Source: Allacma fusca
Lineage: Eukaryota > Arthropoda > Collembola > Symphypleona > Sminthuridae
Direction: 5' to 3'
DNA: 64,000 nucleotides
NCBI GenBank assembly: GCA_947179485.1
Contig: OX359246.1
Span: forward strand, 34,017,632-34,081,631
This document shows positions 1 through 11,189 of this stretch, one piece after another. The position numbers and the translations under genes were made by a program. Under the pieces are notes generated by a model. The model was not told the DNA's origin. It saw only the letters and a list, made by a program, of their open reading frames with translations, and made no database searches. Each line of letters starts with the position of its first letter. The first letter of the stretch is position 1.

Positions 1-2387
1 GAATAGTATTAAGTTTAGGATTTTAATAATTTTTTTAATAGACGAATAATGCATTATAAATTTAGTTTTTATTAATTTTAATATTTATTGTTCAGAAAGT
101 TAAAAATGTTGTTGACAACTACGTTGTTGTTGGCACTTTTCTAGCTCGCAATGCTAAATGAACGGAGGCCATGGATATTTTTTAATGAAATTGGGACCAA
201 TTTTTGTTTATTTTTGCAAAGGAATGCCAAACCTTAAGGGATACACGATTGTAAAAATTCAAGGAGATTCGCCTTGAATTCCCATTGACTTTAAGCCTTT
301 GACATTCCAAGTACGATTTTTGGTTCAAGAGTTATCTGAGAAAGTCACTTTTTGAGGTATGGGTAAAAGCATATAGGTTGCTTTTTTTAGGGGACAAACC
401 TGGGCACGTACACAGACCTGGGCACATCTCCTTTAAAAGCAACTTCTTAAAAATCATCGCTACGCGATAATTTGAGGCTTCGCGTAGGGTGGCGTCAGCC
501 ACCGCCGTCAAAGTAGCATGAATTTTGATCTTTTTTCAAAACTGCATTATTTAATTGTTATTTAATTTTGAAGGAACTTTGTGATTAAACAATAACACGT
601 CAAACCGAAATACTTACTTCAGTTTCCTTCACATTCTTTGCTACTTCATTTGCCAGAACTAGAACTAGCAATGACAATTAATGAAGCCCGGACAACCCAA
701 TTTATTAAAATGTACCAACAATACGTTAAAATGCAATTAGGATTAATTTTTTAGTAATAAATTATAACTAATTTAATTATTGTTTACAAAGTTCATTACA
801 TTTTGTCGGCAAAAGCAATCTCAGCTACTGCAATATAAGGAAACAATTCAAAGGGTTTCCTGCAGCGTAAGGGAGTGTGCACATATTACGTTTCATTTTT
901 TCACCATTTTTGGACCCTACCCCCCCCCTATCGTCATCCTAATGTCATTATTCCTTGACCCCCCTCCCCTGGAAACGTCATCGAAGCAAAAAAAAGTTTA
1001 ATCCGCAGCATTTTTAGGGTGGCGTCAGCCCCCTTACATATAAGATAGTGTTGTCCGTGATGTCTGGTAGTTTTCCCCCGAAACTACTAAACCAAACCGT
1101 TCAAAGTTTTAGTTATCATTGGATAGGCCGAAAACTCGCGTGTTTGTTATTGATTGAAACAGATCAGCGTGTTCTTGCGTAAAAAACTGTACTTTCCTAC
1201 GAAAATGCTCGACCCATTTTGTTCAATATTGATGAGTGTGTTATTGGCTGAAATCGGTCCACCTGTTCGTACTTAAGCAAAAAAAACTAAATTTTGAAGG
1301 AAGAAACAAAATAATGAAGGTAAACGAATGAATACCGGTTGGGAAACTTGAGATCGCGGTCATTTTATTTTAGTTTCTCCTTCGCTGACTTAAGGGAAAT
1401 TGCAATTATTACTATTTTTGCAAAGAGCCTATTGTTATTATAAAATTTATATTTAACGTCAGTAATATCGGCAAATTCGCTCTCTATCGAGTCAGCCACA
1501 TTTACAATAACTTCCATCGGTGTTTCCAACAAATACTCCGCTTGACATACTGTGGAAAACTGCATTTGATTACTTTGAACAACAGATTCAGTATTTTTCG
1601 AGATGCTTTCTAGCAAATTTCTATGAACAACTCTTTTGTGGGGTTCATATGCAATGTTGATAACAAAATAGTAATTTATTGCACGCATTGTGGGTTTAGC
1701 TTTCAAGGTTGTCTTGAATGCTGGGGCAATGGTAGACAGGGGATAATTTCCAGACATTTAGCATGCCATTTGACAACAAACCGCCAAAGTAGGCAGATGA
1801 ACTATCGTCCGGGTTTTCAAATACGAACTCCAGAAAAATCCTGCTTAAAGAGCACCGGAACCTGGAGAAACTTATATATTAAAAATTTGTTCAAGTTACA
1901 TCGCCATGAGCGACAGCAACTGAGATCATGAAACAAATCATTTGCAAAAGTGAAATTGACGGACGTGATTTTGTAGCCATTCTTGAGTAAGCCGTGTTTA
2001 TTCCTTACCTTTTTGTGAAAATGTGTTAAACGTCATCCGTAAGATTACCCCCACCCCCTTGGTATACACAAAATCATCAGCTTCAAGCCCCCCTCCCTCC
2101 CCCAAAAATGAAACGTAATATGTGCGCACTCCCTAAACGATCTTATTACGCTTGTAATCGTGTTTTTATGGTTTCATTAGTTTTATCAAGATGGAACATG
2201 ATGCTATTGTTTGATTCGAGTTCCTGTGGAAGGAAATATTTTATTTTTCTCTAAAAATCTATTAAATTTCATAAATTTTTGAGCTTGACGTTTCCGGGAC
2301 ATGTACGTGTCCCGGAATACACCCTTCCGGGACAAAGAGTGTCATTCCGGGACTGTCCCGGGCATTCCGGGACGTCTGGGAACCCTA
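1..2387 (-). mobile_element. hAT element, same family as 13648-16060, cut by the window edge
   Basis: The right terminus ends GGGAACCCTA at 2378-2387, the inverse of the TAGGGTTCCC that opens the element at 13648. Positions 2288-2380 hold a dense array of TGTCCCGGAA-type motifs, matching 13655-13755 in reverse orientation. Further in, 2160-2290 matches 13755-13890, and 120-460 matches 13920-14200, again inverted. The stretch between is interrupted by a separate insertion. The other terminus lies left of the window. The host flank after 2387 begins atcggaag, the expected 8-bp target duplication, but only one side is visible. No transposase is recognisable, so it is probably non-autonomous. Confidence 0.75.
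871..2133. mobile_element. PIF/Harbinger-like TIR element nested in a hAT element
   Basis: The ends are long inverted repeats: GGGAGTGTGCACATATTACG at 871-890 and its near-perfect complement ending at 2133 (CGTAATATGTGCGCACTCCC). Both sides are flanked by TAA (868-870 and 2134-2136). A 3-bp TWA duplication with GGG termini is the hallmark of the PIF/Harbinger superfamily; that assignment is inferred. Inside is a minus-strand open frame of 130 codons (1365-1757) with no motif I recognise, and T/C- or G-rich tracts just inside each TIR. No DDE transposase was seen. Confidence 0.65.
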
Positions 2388-2721
2388 ATCGGAAGATTTA
2401 TTTTTTAGATTGTTTTAAATAGCCTGTTATGGAATAATGGATTGTATCACACATATTATTATCACAGATGAAGTTCCAGGAATTTTTTACTTGAGGTAAT
2501 CCAATGTCGTTACCTTTTGACAACCCAAACAGAACTTATTAGATCATTAACTATAAATATTAACTAATAAGTATATTTTTATTTAGCATAATTCCAAAAC
2601 AAGTTTGTCTGGATTAACAAATTTAGGACATTTACAATTGAGGATTTTAATTGTTTGGTACTAGCCCCAAGTTTTGAAATTCCAACATCGCAAAAACCCT
2701 CCCTCTTCAAATATTTCTCAC
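2388..2721. other. Host-like spacer between two hAT elements
   Basis: No gene seen. The first 60 bases resemble 50859-50920 (shared text around 'cggaaga.ttattttttagatt' and 'ctgttatggaataatg'). This suggests the spacer belongs to the same old duplicated background as the TMEM53 neighbourhood. It ends in TTTCTCAC (2714-2721), the target duplication of the next element. Confidence 0.4.
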
Positions 2722-3583
2722 CAGGGTGCCCAGAAGTCCTCATTTGGCCAGGACTGTGCGGATTTGGAGTAGCATGACCTGATGACCTGATTAGCTTAAA
2801 ATTAATCCTGATTTCAAAGTAGCTGACAAAAACATCACTTTTTAACATTTTTGGGTAAAATGACTAACACTTATCATTACTTATCACAAATCATCATAAT
2901 GCTAACAGAAACTATATACAAATGAACCTTTATTGCTGCCCTGTATGTAAAATGGTTTAATTTTGAACGGTTTAAATTCGTAATGTTCGACACTGTAGTT
3001 ATACGAATCAGTTATGTCGTGTTGATCTACAATCACAAATAAAAATTTATATCTACATTTTATTTCCAGGGAACCTGTATGATAGAATTCATGTCAATGA
3101 AATTCGATGATATTTGATAGACTATGCAGGGCACATATACAACATGGTACGTATATTGTGGAAGTTTCACCCAGTTGTGCATAATCTACGGACAATTATC
3201 GTTTTTTTTCCTCGGGGAAAACAAACTATTTCGAGAACGATACAGCCGATTTCGGTCCTGTTTCTGTGAGTGTGTGATTTCACACACTCACCTCAATTAA
3301 CGGGACTCCACACACACACACTACATAATTGTGGGGATGTTGCCTGGTCCAGGACGAAAAGTCCGTCAAGATGTTGTGAGGATGAGGATGATGACATCAG
3401 CGTGACCTGCGAAAATAAAAATGTAGGTCATGAGGCAAATGTAAACAAGTTGTTTGCATTTGCCTCATCAATTCCTCTCCCTTTTCCTCCCTTCATTAAT
3501 TTTCAATATCCTTATACTAAAATAAATAAATGTAAATATCCTTACCATATGTACCTACGTGTAAATTCCCGGCCCCTCAAAAG

Positions 3584-3620
3584 TATAAATAGGGCAGCCT
3601 TCCCAGCTTTTTCCTCAGAC
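3584..3620 (+). promoter_or_regulatory. Possible TATA-type core promoter
   Basis: TATAAATA at 3584-3591 is followed about 30 bases on by a TCAGACT initiator-like sequence (3615-3621). The surrounding 3330-4080 has the look of a retroelement LTR or leader, but I could not find a matching second LTR, and no convincing coding region follows. This is suggestive only. Confidence 0.25.
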
Positions 3621-4079
3621 TTGCAATGAGTCTCCTTCCATGAGTTGCTCGTGGCGAAACTGCCGGGGAAATCCCAGGCTCTGTTTTCCTATTTTTATCG
3701 GCTAATTTTAACAAGCCCTGCCTTATGTCCAAATTCCTGGTCAAGTCCTTTTTTTCCGGTGACAATTTCTAAAATTGTCCAGACCGGTTTCCTGTATAAT
3801 ACATACATGGTTTTTGTTGTTTTTTTGGTGTCCTGTATTTTTTTTGAAAAAATTATTATTTTTGAATTATTTTCATAAATTTTACTTATTTATGTCCGGA
3901 TTAGTTCCTGGTTTTGTGGTAATTTTTGTTTTTGGTACCCCTTTTGCGAATATTAATTTTATGTCTCACTGGGTCAAAACCAAACGTCACCCATACCCTA
4001 TACCCCATTTTTTGGACATCCTGAATTCCTACCCTAAGTTAAATAAAATATTTGTGTCCGGTCTAAAGTACCTGGATCC

Positions 4080-4252
4080 TTTTAATTAAATCCTTAAACC
4101 CCTTTTAATTAAATCCTTAAACCCCTTTTAATTAAATCCTTAAACCCCTTTTAATTAAATCCTTAAACCCCTTTTAATTAAATCCTTAAACCCCTTTTAA
4201 TTAAATCCTTAAACCCCTTTTAATTAAATCCTTAAACCCCTTTTAATTAAAT
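4080..4252. repeat. 23-bp minisatellite
   Basis: Seven consecutive copies of a 23-bp unit (TTTTAATTAAATCCTTAAACC followed by CC) occupy 4080-4240 without a visible mismatch. A partial eighth copy runs to about 4252. The units are head to tail with no spacers, so this is a satellite tract and not a CRISPR array. It lies inside the large hAT-bounded composite. The near-perfect identity implies recent slippage or homogenisation. Confidence 0.95.
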
Positions 4253-4631
4253 ACAGGGTACCCATTTTAATTCACCCCTTTAATTAAATTTATTTTGTGG
4301 TCCCTATTTAATTAATTAAATTAATTAATTCAGAGTAGTTAACTCCATATGCCGACACGGGTTGGAATTATTTGAGTAGATTATTGTATGTACCTACTGA
4401 GGCCAGAACTATTTTAATTATTAAAGTAGTTAGTCATGTATGCCGACCGAGGCTGAAATTATTATAGATTAGATTGTAGAATAACCCTCGTGAGTCCCCT
4501 CACAGTTTCTTGATTCAAGCATGGAAGACATTTGTTCTTGGTGTATTCGAGTAATTGTTTACAAATTTGAATACACACTGCAAGTTTTGAAATGTTCATA
4601 AAATCATACACATTTTCAATCTGGTGGGCAT

Positions 4632-5311
4632 TAGTTGTCCCAATCTTTCAACTCAATTCAAACAATTCGTTTTGATTCAATTCAACTTATGAATTGAATG
4701 AGATACAATGATTCGATTCAATTCACGTTTCACAGGATTCCATTTGATTCATTTCTGCGTGCTGAATTGAATCGAATGATGATTCAAATCATTCAAACAG
4801 TAAAAGTGGGTAACCAAATTTTTGATTAAGATTCAATTGTGACTACATCAAATAGCGAAAGAGTCAGAACCAAACAGTTTCGCTGTCACTAAAATGTCAA
4901 TAGCGTTAGCAAATTCGAGTTGCATATCCTGCTGATTAACTTTCCCGTTATGACCTAATATGGACCGTTAGTAAACGCTATAATAAAAATTATTAATAAT
5001 TGATGTATAAGTTATTATTTACGGAATAATTGATAAGTCGGTTTTCCAACAAAAATGTCTCAGAAACACGTGCGAGATTTTCAATGTGATGCGTTACCAA
5101 ATGCATTTTTAGCGGGATATGTGCAAACAAATTCGTTGCACGCGAATCATTTGAATCGCGATTCAAGGCATTTAGCGTGATTTCATCCATGAAGTGAATT
5201 GAATGAAATGATTCAATTCAAGTTTTGAATTGAATCGAAAAATGATGAATCAGAATTGAATTGAATCGAATCGAGTTTTTTTGATTCAGAATTGAAATAT
5301 CGGGACCACTA
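4632..5311. mobile_element. Small hAT element with TTCAATTC arms
   Basis: It is bounded by an exact 8-bp duplication GTGGGCAT (4624-4631 and 5312-5319). Termini are TAGTTGTCCCAATCTTTCAA and, inverted, TAGTGGTCCCGATATTTCAA. Both arms (4650-4800 and 5150-5290) are dense arrays of TTCAATTC/GAATTGAA and GATTCAATT motifs. The 680-bp element has no coding capacity and must depend on a transposase from elsewhere. It is nested in the composite at 2722-10550. Confidence 0.9.
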
Positions 5312-6198
5312 GTGGGCATAATACCAATAAATGTTTGAAAGAAGCTACAATATAATTGTCTCCGCAGTATATTTGAGTAATTTTGACAAATTGATTAAAA
5401 TACGGTAAATCATGTCAACCGAATGTAAATAATGTAATAATATTCTTACTATATTGGTTTTATTATCTTACATATTAAAAATATTGAAACGTTTTTGAAA
5501 ATTTAAGTGAATTTTAAAAATTACTCAAATATACCGCGGATAAATTGATTGTGTCTCCGTGCAAAATTCGGCGATATTGAACCCACCAGAAAAAAATTTG
5601 AAGATTTTTTAAATTCTGAAATTAAAAACAAATATGAATTTTCATTAAAAATCAAAATCACACAAATATACCAAGCAGGAATGTTTTCCATGCACGATTC
5701 ACGAAACATAACCGAAACTTGTTGTATCATTCTCTAGATATTTTGTTCATCACAGAATTTACAAAGCAGAATATTTTGACAGAAAATCATCAAACGAACA
5801 CTAATTACTTGAATAAAGCAAATTTGTCTGTTTCAAACATTTAAAAAACTAATGACAATACTTCAGCCGCCATATTTGCCCTGACGTATCATGGCAAGCA
5901 TCTGTCTTTCTAGTTTAGTTGGACAAATATTTGCAGATTCTGAAATAGTGGTTTCATTTACTTGCCAAAAAATAACAAAGGTCCTGCTTTAGTTCAAAAT
6001 GTTCTGGCTCTATTTTTACTCGAAGCTTAACTAAATTACGTAGTATCTCCATAATGTTAATTTTCAGTAGACATGCAAGAAATAAAAAAACTGAAATGCT
6101 TTCCACATGCTTTCAGATAATTACTTTGTTAAACTTTTATGAAGATCCGGAAGAATCAGGATAATTGTATTTTCTGGATCTCATACACAATTTTGAAA
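5312..6198. other. Interior of the composite element, no gene seen
   Basis: AT-rich sequence between the nested hAT element and the retroelement. Short open frames occur on both strands (for example 5521-5730 minus), but none has a recognisable motif or codon bias. The 3' LTR of the retroelement might be expected here, but I found no direct repeat of the 9450-10450 region. Confidence 0.4.
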
Positions 6199-6263
6199 CT
6201 ATAGAATCAACAATTTTTTATCGGCATATGCAATAGAAATGCAAATGGTCAAATTAAACTGAA

Positions 6264-6650
6264 TTATATTGAAAGAGTAGGTTGAATTAGCATGTCTTTC
6301 CATAGTCGAGACTGCTTGACTGTCGCTTGAAAATATGTTGCACTCAATTGATCGAGTAGAGAGGGAATTTGGTCCGGTAAGACAATTCCCACAGCCACAT
6401 GGCGGAAGGTCCTCTTGAGTATAGGAGTGGAGGAGTCGGAGCAATTGATTTCGTTCCCATATGAGTCTGCATATTGGTATGGAAAAATTTGAACCGTGCA
6501 AATTGATACCGGGCAACAGATTAGCGTGTCCGGTTTGCCGGGGAGATAAACTTTGATTAACTCCGTCCAGGGGTTGTCCGAGAGTCGAATCGCACCGTTG
6601 ATCCCCAGTGTTGTTGGGTACTGGACAATGCCTGGTACATAAGGGTACAC
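6264..6650 (-). other. Unrecognised open frame in the env position
   Basis: A 128-codon minus frame follows the integrase and overlaps another frame (6199-6693). By position it could be the remnant of a third retroelement ORF. I see no signal peptide, furin-type site or membrane anchor, so an envelope role is not supported. It may be 3' leader sequence that happens to be open. Confidence 0.25.
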
Positions 6651-6755
6651 AGGTAGGGGCTGGGGATTGGAGCTGGTTATTTTGACTCGACATGAGAAAA
6701 TGTTACTTTTTTGTTTTTATTACGTAAACGTGTAGAACGGCGTATTTGTGGAGGA

Positions 6756-7864
6756 TCAACTGTTAGGGGCACTTTGTAGGTAGTCGAGAGTTGACTGTGC
6801 CTTCGGAGGAAGTGGAAGGCTGTTGTTGTGACAAATCTTTAGGAAGTTTGCGACTTTTCTTTGTGGGAGATATGAGTGAGGAATCGGAGGCTGGGTGTCC
6901 GGAGGAAACTGAGTCAACCAAGCGTCAAATTCATGTTGGTCTTCTGTGGTATATACATACTTGGGATGGATGATTCCATCCCCCAAATCAATTTTTATGA
7001 GCTTGAGTTGGGAGAGGTGACACTTAATACTAGGTCTGAGCTTAGTAGAGGGAAAGGTCAAAACTAAGTCAGCATTATTGTTCTTATCAATATAAGTAAT
7101 TGTATATGGTCCAACCCAACGACAAAGAAGTTTGTCAGACAAACCAATTTTTCGCTGAGGGAGATAAAATCGAACGTAGGAACCAACTTTAAAATCTAGG
7201 GGTCGGTACATGGCATCAAATCTTTCTGTAGCTTGTAATTGAGCCTTCTGAATTAGTTGGGAAATACGTTGGTGCATAAGTTTGACCTGAGAAGCGCTGA
7301 GTTGTGTAATTTGTAAAAGTGTATTGGGAATGGAATTGAGTAAAGGGGCTGGAGGAGCTCTACCGAAAAAGGCTTGGAAAGGGTAAATTTTTGTAACGGA
7401 ATGTTCTGAGTTATTATATGCAGTAATTACACATGGAACAAAAATGTCAGAATCTGATTGTCCGAGACAAATTTGCTGAGCATAATTGCGAGAGTTTGAT
7501 TAAGTCTCTCAATAATTCCGTGGGAACGAGGGTGAAAGGGCATGCTAACATTATGAGTAATATTAAACCTTTTTAATAATTCTTGTAGAGTTGCAGATTT
7601 GAATTCCACAGCTCCATCGGAAATGAGTGTAGACATGCCTGGAAATGTTAAAATAAAACTCTCCAAGTGCATGGCTATATGAGCAGCTTCTCTGTTGGGG
7701 AGGAGGGAAGTATGTACCCATTTAGTAAATAAGTCGGTGAGGACGAGTACATACTTATTGCCTCGCGGAGTTTCACGGAAGGGGCCTAATAAATCCATAG
7801 CGTACGTGCTTGCTGGGATTTTTATGGGGATACATGATAAAAATAGCACATAATATATGGGCAA
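6756..7864 (-). pseudogene. Integrase fragment of the Ty3-type element, frameshifted
   Basis: The core domain shows the D,D-E series: YAMDLLGPF (first Asp), LISDGAVEF (second Asp) and HGIIERLNQTL (Glu), in the minus frame 7864-7427. Near 7445 the frame changes by one base. The protein then continues in the next frame with a typical motif (ITAYNNSEHSVT, then PFQAFFGR) into the C-terminal part, which has SYVRFYLPQRKIGLSDKL and RWVGPYTI, the usual target-binding region. The N-terminal zinc domain is missing, removed with the RT/RNase H by the internal deletion. Integrase inserts the DNA copy into the chromosome; this copy is broken. Confidence 0.8.
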
Positions 7865-7973
7865 AAGGAGGAAGACGGTGATAAGTTTATTGTGGGTAAG
7901 TTATGGAGGGATATTGGAGATTCGCAAAGTGGTTTTGTGGGTTTTGATTGGTTTGGGGCGAATTGGGATTGAA

Positions 7974-9449
7974 CTAAATTTCCAATCTCTGGACATGAGG
8001 GTCGTTCCGGCGATTGTTGCCGTTGTTTTGTTGTTTGTGTCGGAAGCCATTGTTGTTTCCGCAACAATTGTTGTTCAGAAAGTTCGGGCAGGGACCCTGG
8101 CCGCGTTGGTTGGGCCCCCTCTGTTGGTTTCCCGAACGGCAGTCACGACTAATGTGACCGAATTTATTGCAATTATAACATTTCATGCCTTTGTGTGGGT
8201 TCTGGGGCTGTCCGCGATTATTATTATTATTGTTATTAGGATTATGATTATTATTACGAGGAACGTGGTGGGAGAGAGGATTATTGTTGGTTTGTTGACC
8301 ACGGTTATTATTATTATGAAAATTTCCGCGGCCATTGCAACGACCACGTCCACGACCGGGAACAAAAGCAAAATTCGCTTGGGCATTAGGCGCATCAGAT
8401 AAGGTGAGTTTTTGGATTGTATCTTCCAAAGACTTATTTTTAGCAGCCATTTCAGAAGAGCCAGTAGTATTATCTGCAAATTTACGTTGTTCGAAAAAAG
8501 GAACTAGGGCTGCAATGCCCGTGAATGGGAAACCTGCCGCTGCCGTTTTATACTTGGGAAGCATACCTTCCATTCCCCAAGCAACACGGTTATGTTGGGA
8601 CATAGTGGAATCATATCGAGTGCAAATACTATCTATGTCATATAGAAATTTCGCACATGACTCGGTTTCTTTCTGTTTACGCGTAATTAATTGATTGAGA
8701 TAAACCTGTCGAGGCTTAGCGTAACGCTCACGAAGGGCAGCATAAAATGTATCAATACTATTAATAGTAGGGGTAGCTAGGGCGAGTTGGGTTTGTAACC
8801 ATTGGAAAGGGTCACGAGCTAATACGTTGGGAGTGTGCCCTTGGAGCACTGGCCAGTCCCATTGGTACTGGGCTACTACACGTTGTATATCAATTAGAAA
8901 ATCATGTACGTCATGAGAGGACGGGTCAAACTGTTTGATGTTTTTGAAATCAACAAGTGAGTGAATGGGAGCAGTGTTCACGGTAACATTAACAGAAGTT
9001 GTGGCAGCCATGTTAAAAACTTTAACTTTGCGAATACGTTTGGAAGGGTTGTATCGAGAAACATGTTGGAGTTTACGAGCTTTTAATAGTCGTTTGAAAG
9101 AGGGAACAATACGAGTAGCGGGAGTAATTAACGAAAGGACCGGTAAGGGTGGTGGTGTAGGTGGTGATGAAATCGGAGGTGGTGTGCTCGGCGGTGTTGA
9201 ATACTGTGGACTTGGAGTTCTGGGTGGTGGAGTTGGAGGTTTCGGTGGGATAGGTGGAACCGGTAAAGATAATGGTTGAGGCTGGGGTTGCTTGTTAGTG
9301 GTAGGTTTGACTCTAACTTTTGCTTGTTTTAAAACTTTTTCTAATTCAGAAGCGTCTAGTAAATCAGGATCAGAGTTTTTACGTGTAACTCTACTAGTGG
9401 AAGGTTGTGGAACGGGTTGTGAAGTGGAGGGCTTCTTCTTATCGGACAT
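7974..9449 (-). CDS. Gag-like polyprotein with one CCHC zinc knuckle
   Basis: This is an open frame of 491 codons starting MSDKKKPSTSQ. Residues about 60-105 are extremely proline-rich (PPTPPPRTPSP and similar). Residues about 170-330 look like a retrotransposon capsid region (for example FKNIKQFDPSSHDVHDFL). Residues 355-420 are Gly/Arg/Asn-rich with runs of Asn coded by ATT-type triplets on the plus strand. A zinc knuckle C-x2-C-x4-H-x4-C is formed by C424, C427, H432 and C437. Gag packages element RNA. The open frame is intact even though the downstream pol is deleted, so this could still make protein. The family assignment rests on the zinc knuckle and the neighbouring integrase. Confidence 0.75.
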   Translation of the reverse strand: MSDKKKPSTSQPVPQPSTSRVTRKNSDPDLLDASELEKVLKQAKVRVKPTTNKQPQPQPLSLPVPPIPPKPPTPPPRTPSPQYSTPPSTPPPISSPPTPPPLPVLSLITPATRIVPSFKRLLKARKLQHVSRYNPSKRIRKVKVFNMAATTSVNVTVNTAPIHSLVDFKNIKQFDPSSHDVHDFLIDIQRVVAQYQWDWPVLQGHTPNVLARDPFQWLQTQLALATPTINSIDTFYAALRERYAKPRQVYLNQLITRKQKETESCAKFLYDIDSICTRYDSTMSQHNRVAWGMEGMLPKYKTAAAGFPFTGIAALVPFFEQRKFADNTTGSSEMAAKNKSLEDTIQKLTLSDAPNAQANFAFVPGRGRGRCNGRGNFHNNNNRGQQTNNNPLSHHVPRNNNHNPNNNNNNNRGQPQNPHKGMKCYNCNKFGHISRDCRSGNQQRGPNQRGQGPCPNFLNNNCCGNNNGFRHKQQNNGNNRRNDPHVQRLEI

Positions 9450-10550
9450 AAATTATAACGTAAGTATTTACGTACCGTGACGGTGGTTCATAATAATGAA
9501 AATTAACTCGGTGTGTTGACTACATGAGAGTCCTCCTGTATGAGGTGGGAACGGTACTAAGCGCCTGGGCTGTCCGTTGAGTATACCCAAATCCTCAGGG
9601 CATCGGTCGGTGAAGTGCAGGAAATTCCATCTGCCTACCAACGTCAAAAAAATAATAATCCCGTTTTAAAAATAAAACACTCGGGATTCTTCGAACGGTC
9701 CAAACTGGGGCTTTACCAAAGCTTATCCCGGGGGTACTGTGCGTAGTTGCAACGTCAAAAATGCAGGAATGTAACCTCTGCGTGGCCAAAACTGTAATTC
9801 TCAAAAATTCTCACCAAAATATCACGTTATTCAAACTTGCCTGGAATTAAATTAATTTCTTAACAGGTAAATCGATTGTTTCCCAAGGGGAGTGATAAAT
9901 GAGAGTAATTCGGGAACATTGCCGGGGTAATTTTTAAATGGCAATGAGTTTACATGGGCCACCATGAAAGAGTAGGTTATGGCTATGCCAGTGAATCCTT
10001 ACTCCTGGAATATTTACTTGTACATTTAGCAAGAAATTGTAAATGATTGGAAGTCGTGCTGATGAAAGGAATGATTATGAATAAACGATTGACTGTGATT
10101 TTCTATTAATCCGAAGACTAATTGGTTTTATTTATAACAGAAATCAAAAGGAAAAGGAAATGAAAGATTAGCAACTAATAATAGGTGTTACTGGAATGAC
10201 TCAGTGATTCACTTCAAGAGTGGAAGAATCTTAAACTTAACAAGTGGCTACTGGAGCCTATTTTTACAATCTTAAGTCTAGACGTTACATCATAATGGAT
10301 GTAACCGGACGTTGACATTTGTCGGCTTGAGCCGAGTGGAAGTGCTTACATTGCACGTTTACAATAAAAGTGTTTGAGTTACTTTGTAACTTTGAACTGA
10401 CTTAACCTAGGGTTGTGTCTTCACAACTTAATTATTTATTCATGTGAGAACTAATTTGTGTAAATGCTATATACATACCTTACAATATCTGATTTTTTTT
10501 AAACTCACTTAGAAGTCCTGATTTGAGAATTGAATGATGTGGCCTCCCTG
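9450..10550. other. 5' region of the retroelement and right arm of the composite
   Basis: No gene. On the minus strand this lies upstream of gag, so a 5' LTR and leader are expected, but no second LTR was matched. 10110-10200 shows a weak resemblance to 50290-50400 (shared 'acagaaatcaaa' context), which might be an LTR family. 10505-10550 is the right terminus of the composite hAT. Confidence 0.35.
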
Positions 10551-10650
10551 TTTCTCACTATTGCTCCTGGTGAATATGCCACAATTAGTAATGCAATTCC
10601 CAAATTTGTTATCAAATTATACATTTTAAGTACTCCGGTATGTATAAACT

Positions 10651-11080
10651 AGGGGTCTGGTCCGGACCATTCACAATGGTCCGTTATTGGTCTGGTCCGG
10701 TCCCAGATTTGTGAGGTCTGGTCCGCTCTGATCCAACACTTGGGCCAGACCAGATACAATTGGTCCAGCTTCAGGACCAGACCAAACCACATGGTCTCAA
10801 AAGTACGCAAAATAAAAATTTATGAGCTAACGAAATCCCATGGAACAAATTAAAAATGCCAATTCTGGGGATAAAAGAAGAATTTGACTGGATAAAATGT
10901 GATTATTTAATTGCTCTCAATGGTATTCTGGACCATGGTCTTTGGTCTGGTCTGGTCCGAACGACCAGATCAGGCCATTATTCTGGTATGAAAAACTGAA
11001 CCAGACCAATGATCTGGTCTGAGCTTTAGACCAGACCAGTTTCATAAAATCTGGATCAGACCAAACCATTGACTTCACTA
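10651..11080. mobile_element. Small hAT-like element with GGTCTGGTCC arms
   Basis: It starts TAGGGGTCTGGTCC at 10651 and ends in CACTA at 11080 (inverted: TAGTGAAGTCAATGGTTTGG). The flanks share ATAAAC on both sides, a short or slightly decayed target duplication. Both arms are arrays of GGTCTGGTCC/GGACCAGACC motifs in both orientations, with about 110 bp of plain sequence between (10800-10910). It has no coding capacity. Confidence 0.65.
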
Positions 11081-11189
11081 GATAAACCATGTTCATGAGC
11101 TGTATCTTTAATAAAAGTTTTAGCATATGCTGTTTTAATATTTTACATAAATAGTAGATAGTTGGGCATTTACGTAAACTGTGGTGCGT

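Larger units (their letters stand above)
6199..9449 (-). mobile_element. Decayed Ty3/gypsy-type LTR retrotransposon, protease-RT-RNase H deleted
   Basis: On the minus strand the order is gag (9449 to 7974), a junction near 7850, the integrase core and C-terminal region (7864 to 6756), then a short unrecognised frame (6650 to 6264). The protease, reverse transcriptase and RNase H that should lie between gag and integrase are absent, a loss of roughly 2 kb, so the copy cannot move on its own. The integrase is also frameshifted. I did not find LTRs, a primer-binding site or a polypurine tract. The element sits inside the hAT-bounded composite. Confidence 0.75.
2722..10550. mobile_element. hAT-bounded composite element, 7.8 kb, containing other transposons
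   Basis: The left end is CAGGGTGCCCAGAAGTCC at 2722; the right end, read inverted from 10550, starts CAGGGAGGCCACATC and continues to an AGGACTTCT block. Both are flanked by the same 8-mer TTTCTCAC (2714-2721 and 10551-10558), as expected for hAT. The arms share a TCCTGATTT-type motif (2745-2815; 10510-10530). The length comes from insertions between the arms: a minisatellite (4080-4252), a small hAT element (4632-5311) and a Ty3-type retroelement (6199-9449). No transposase belonging to the outer element was recognised. Confidence 0.7.

Noticed and set aside
4080-4252. Possible CRISPR array
   Set aside because: Units are directly adjacent with no spacers, and the genome is eukaryotic.
6199-6693. 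Envelope protein of a retrovirus-like element
   Set aside because: The frame is in the right place but has no signal peptide, cleavage site or membrane anchor, and overlaps another open frame.
7857-8402. 181-codon plus-strand frame rich in Ile and Val
   Set aside because: It is the antisense shadow of the Asn-rich and Gly/Arg-rich part of gag.
9450-10450. 5' LTR of the Ty3-type element
   Set aside because: No second copy was found on the other side of the element, and no convincing primer-binding site.
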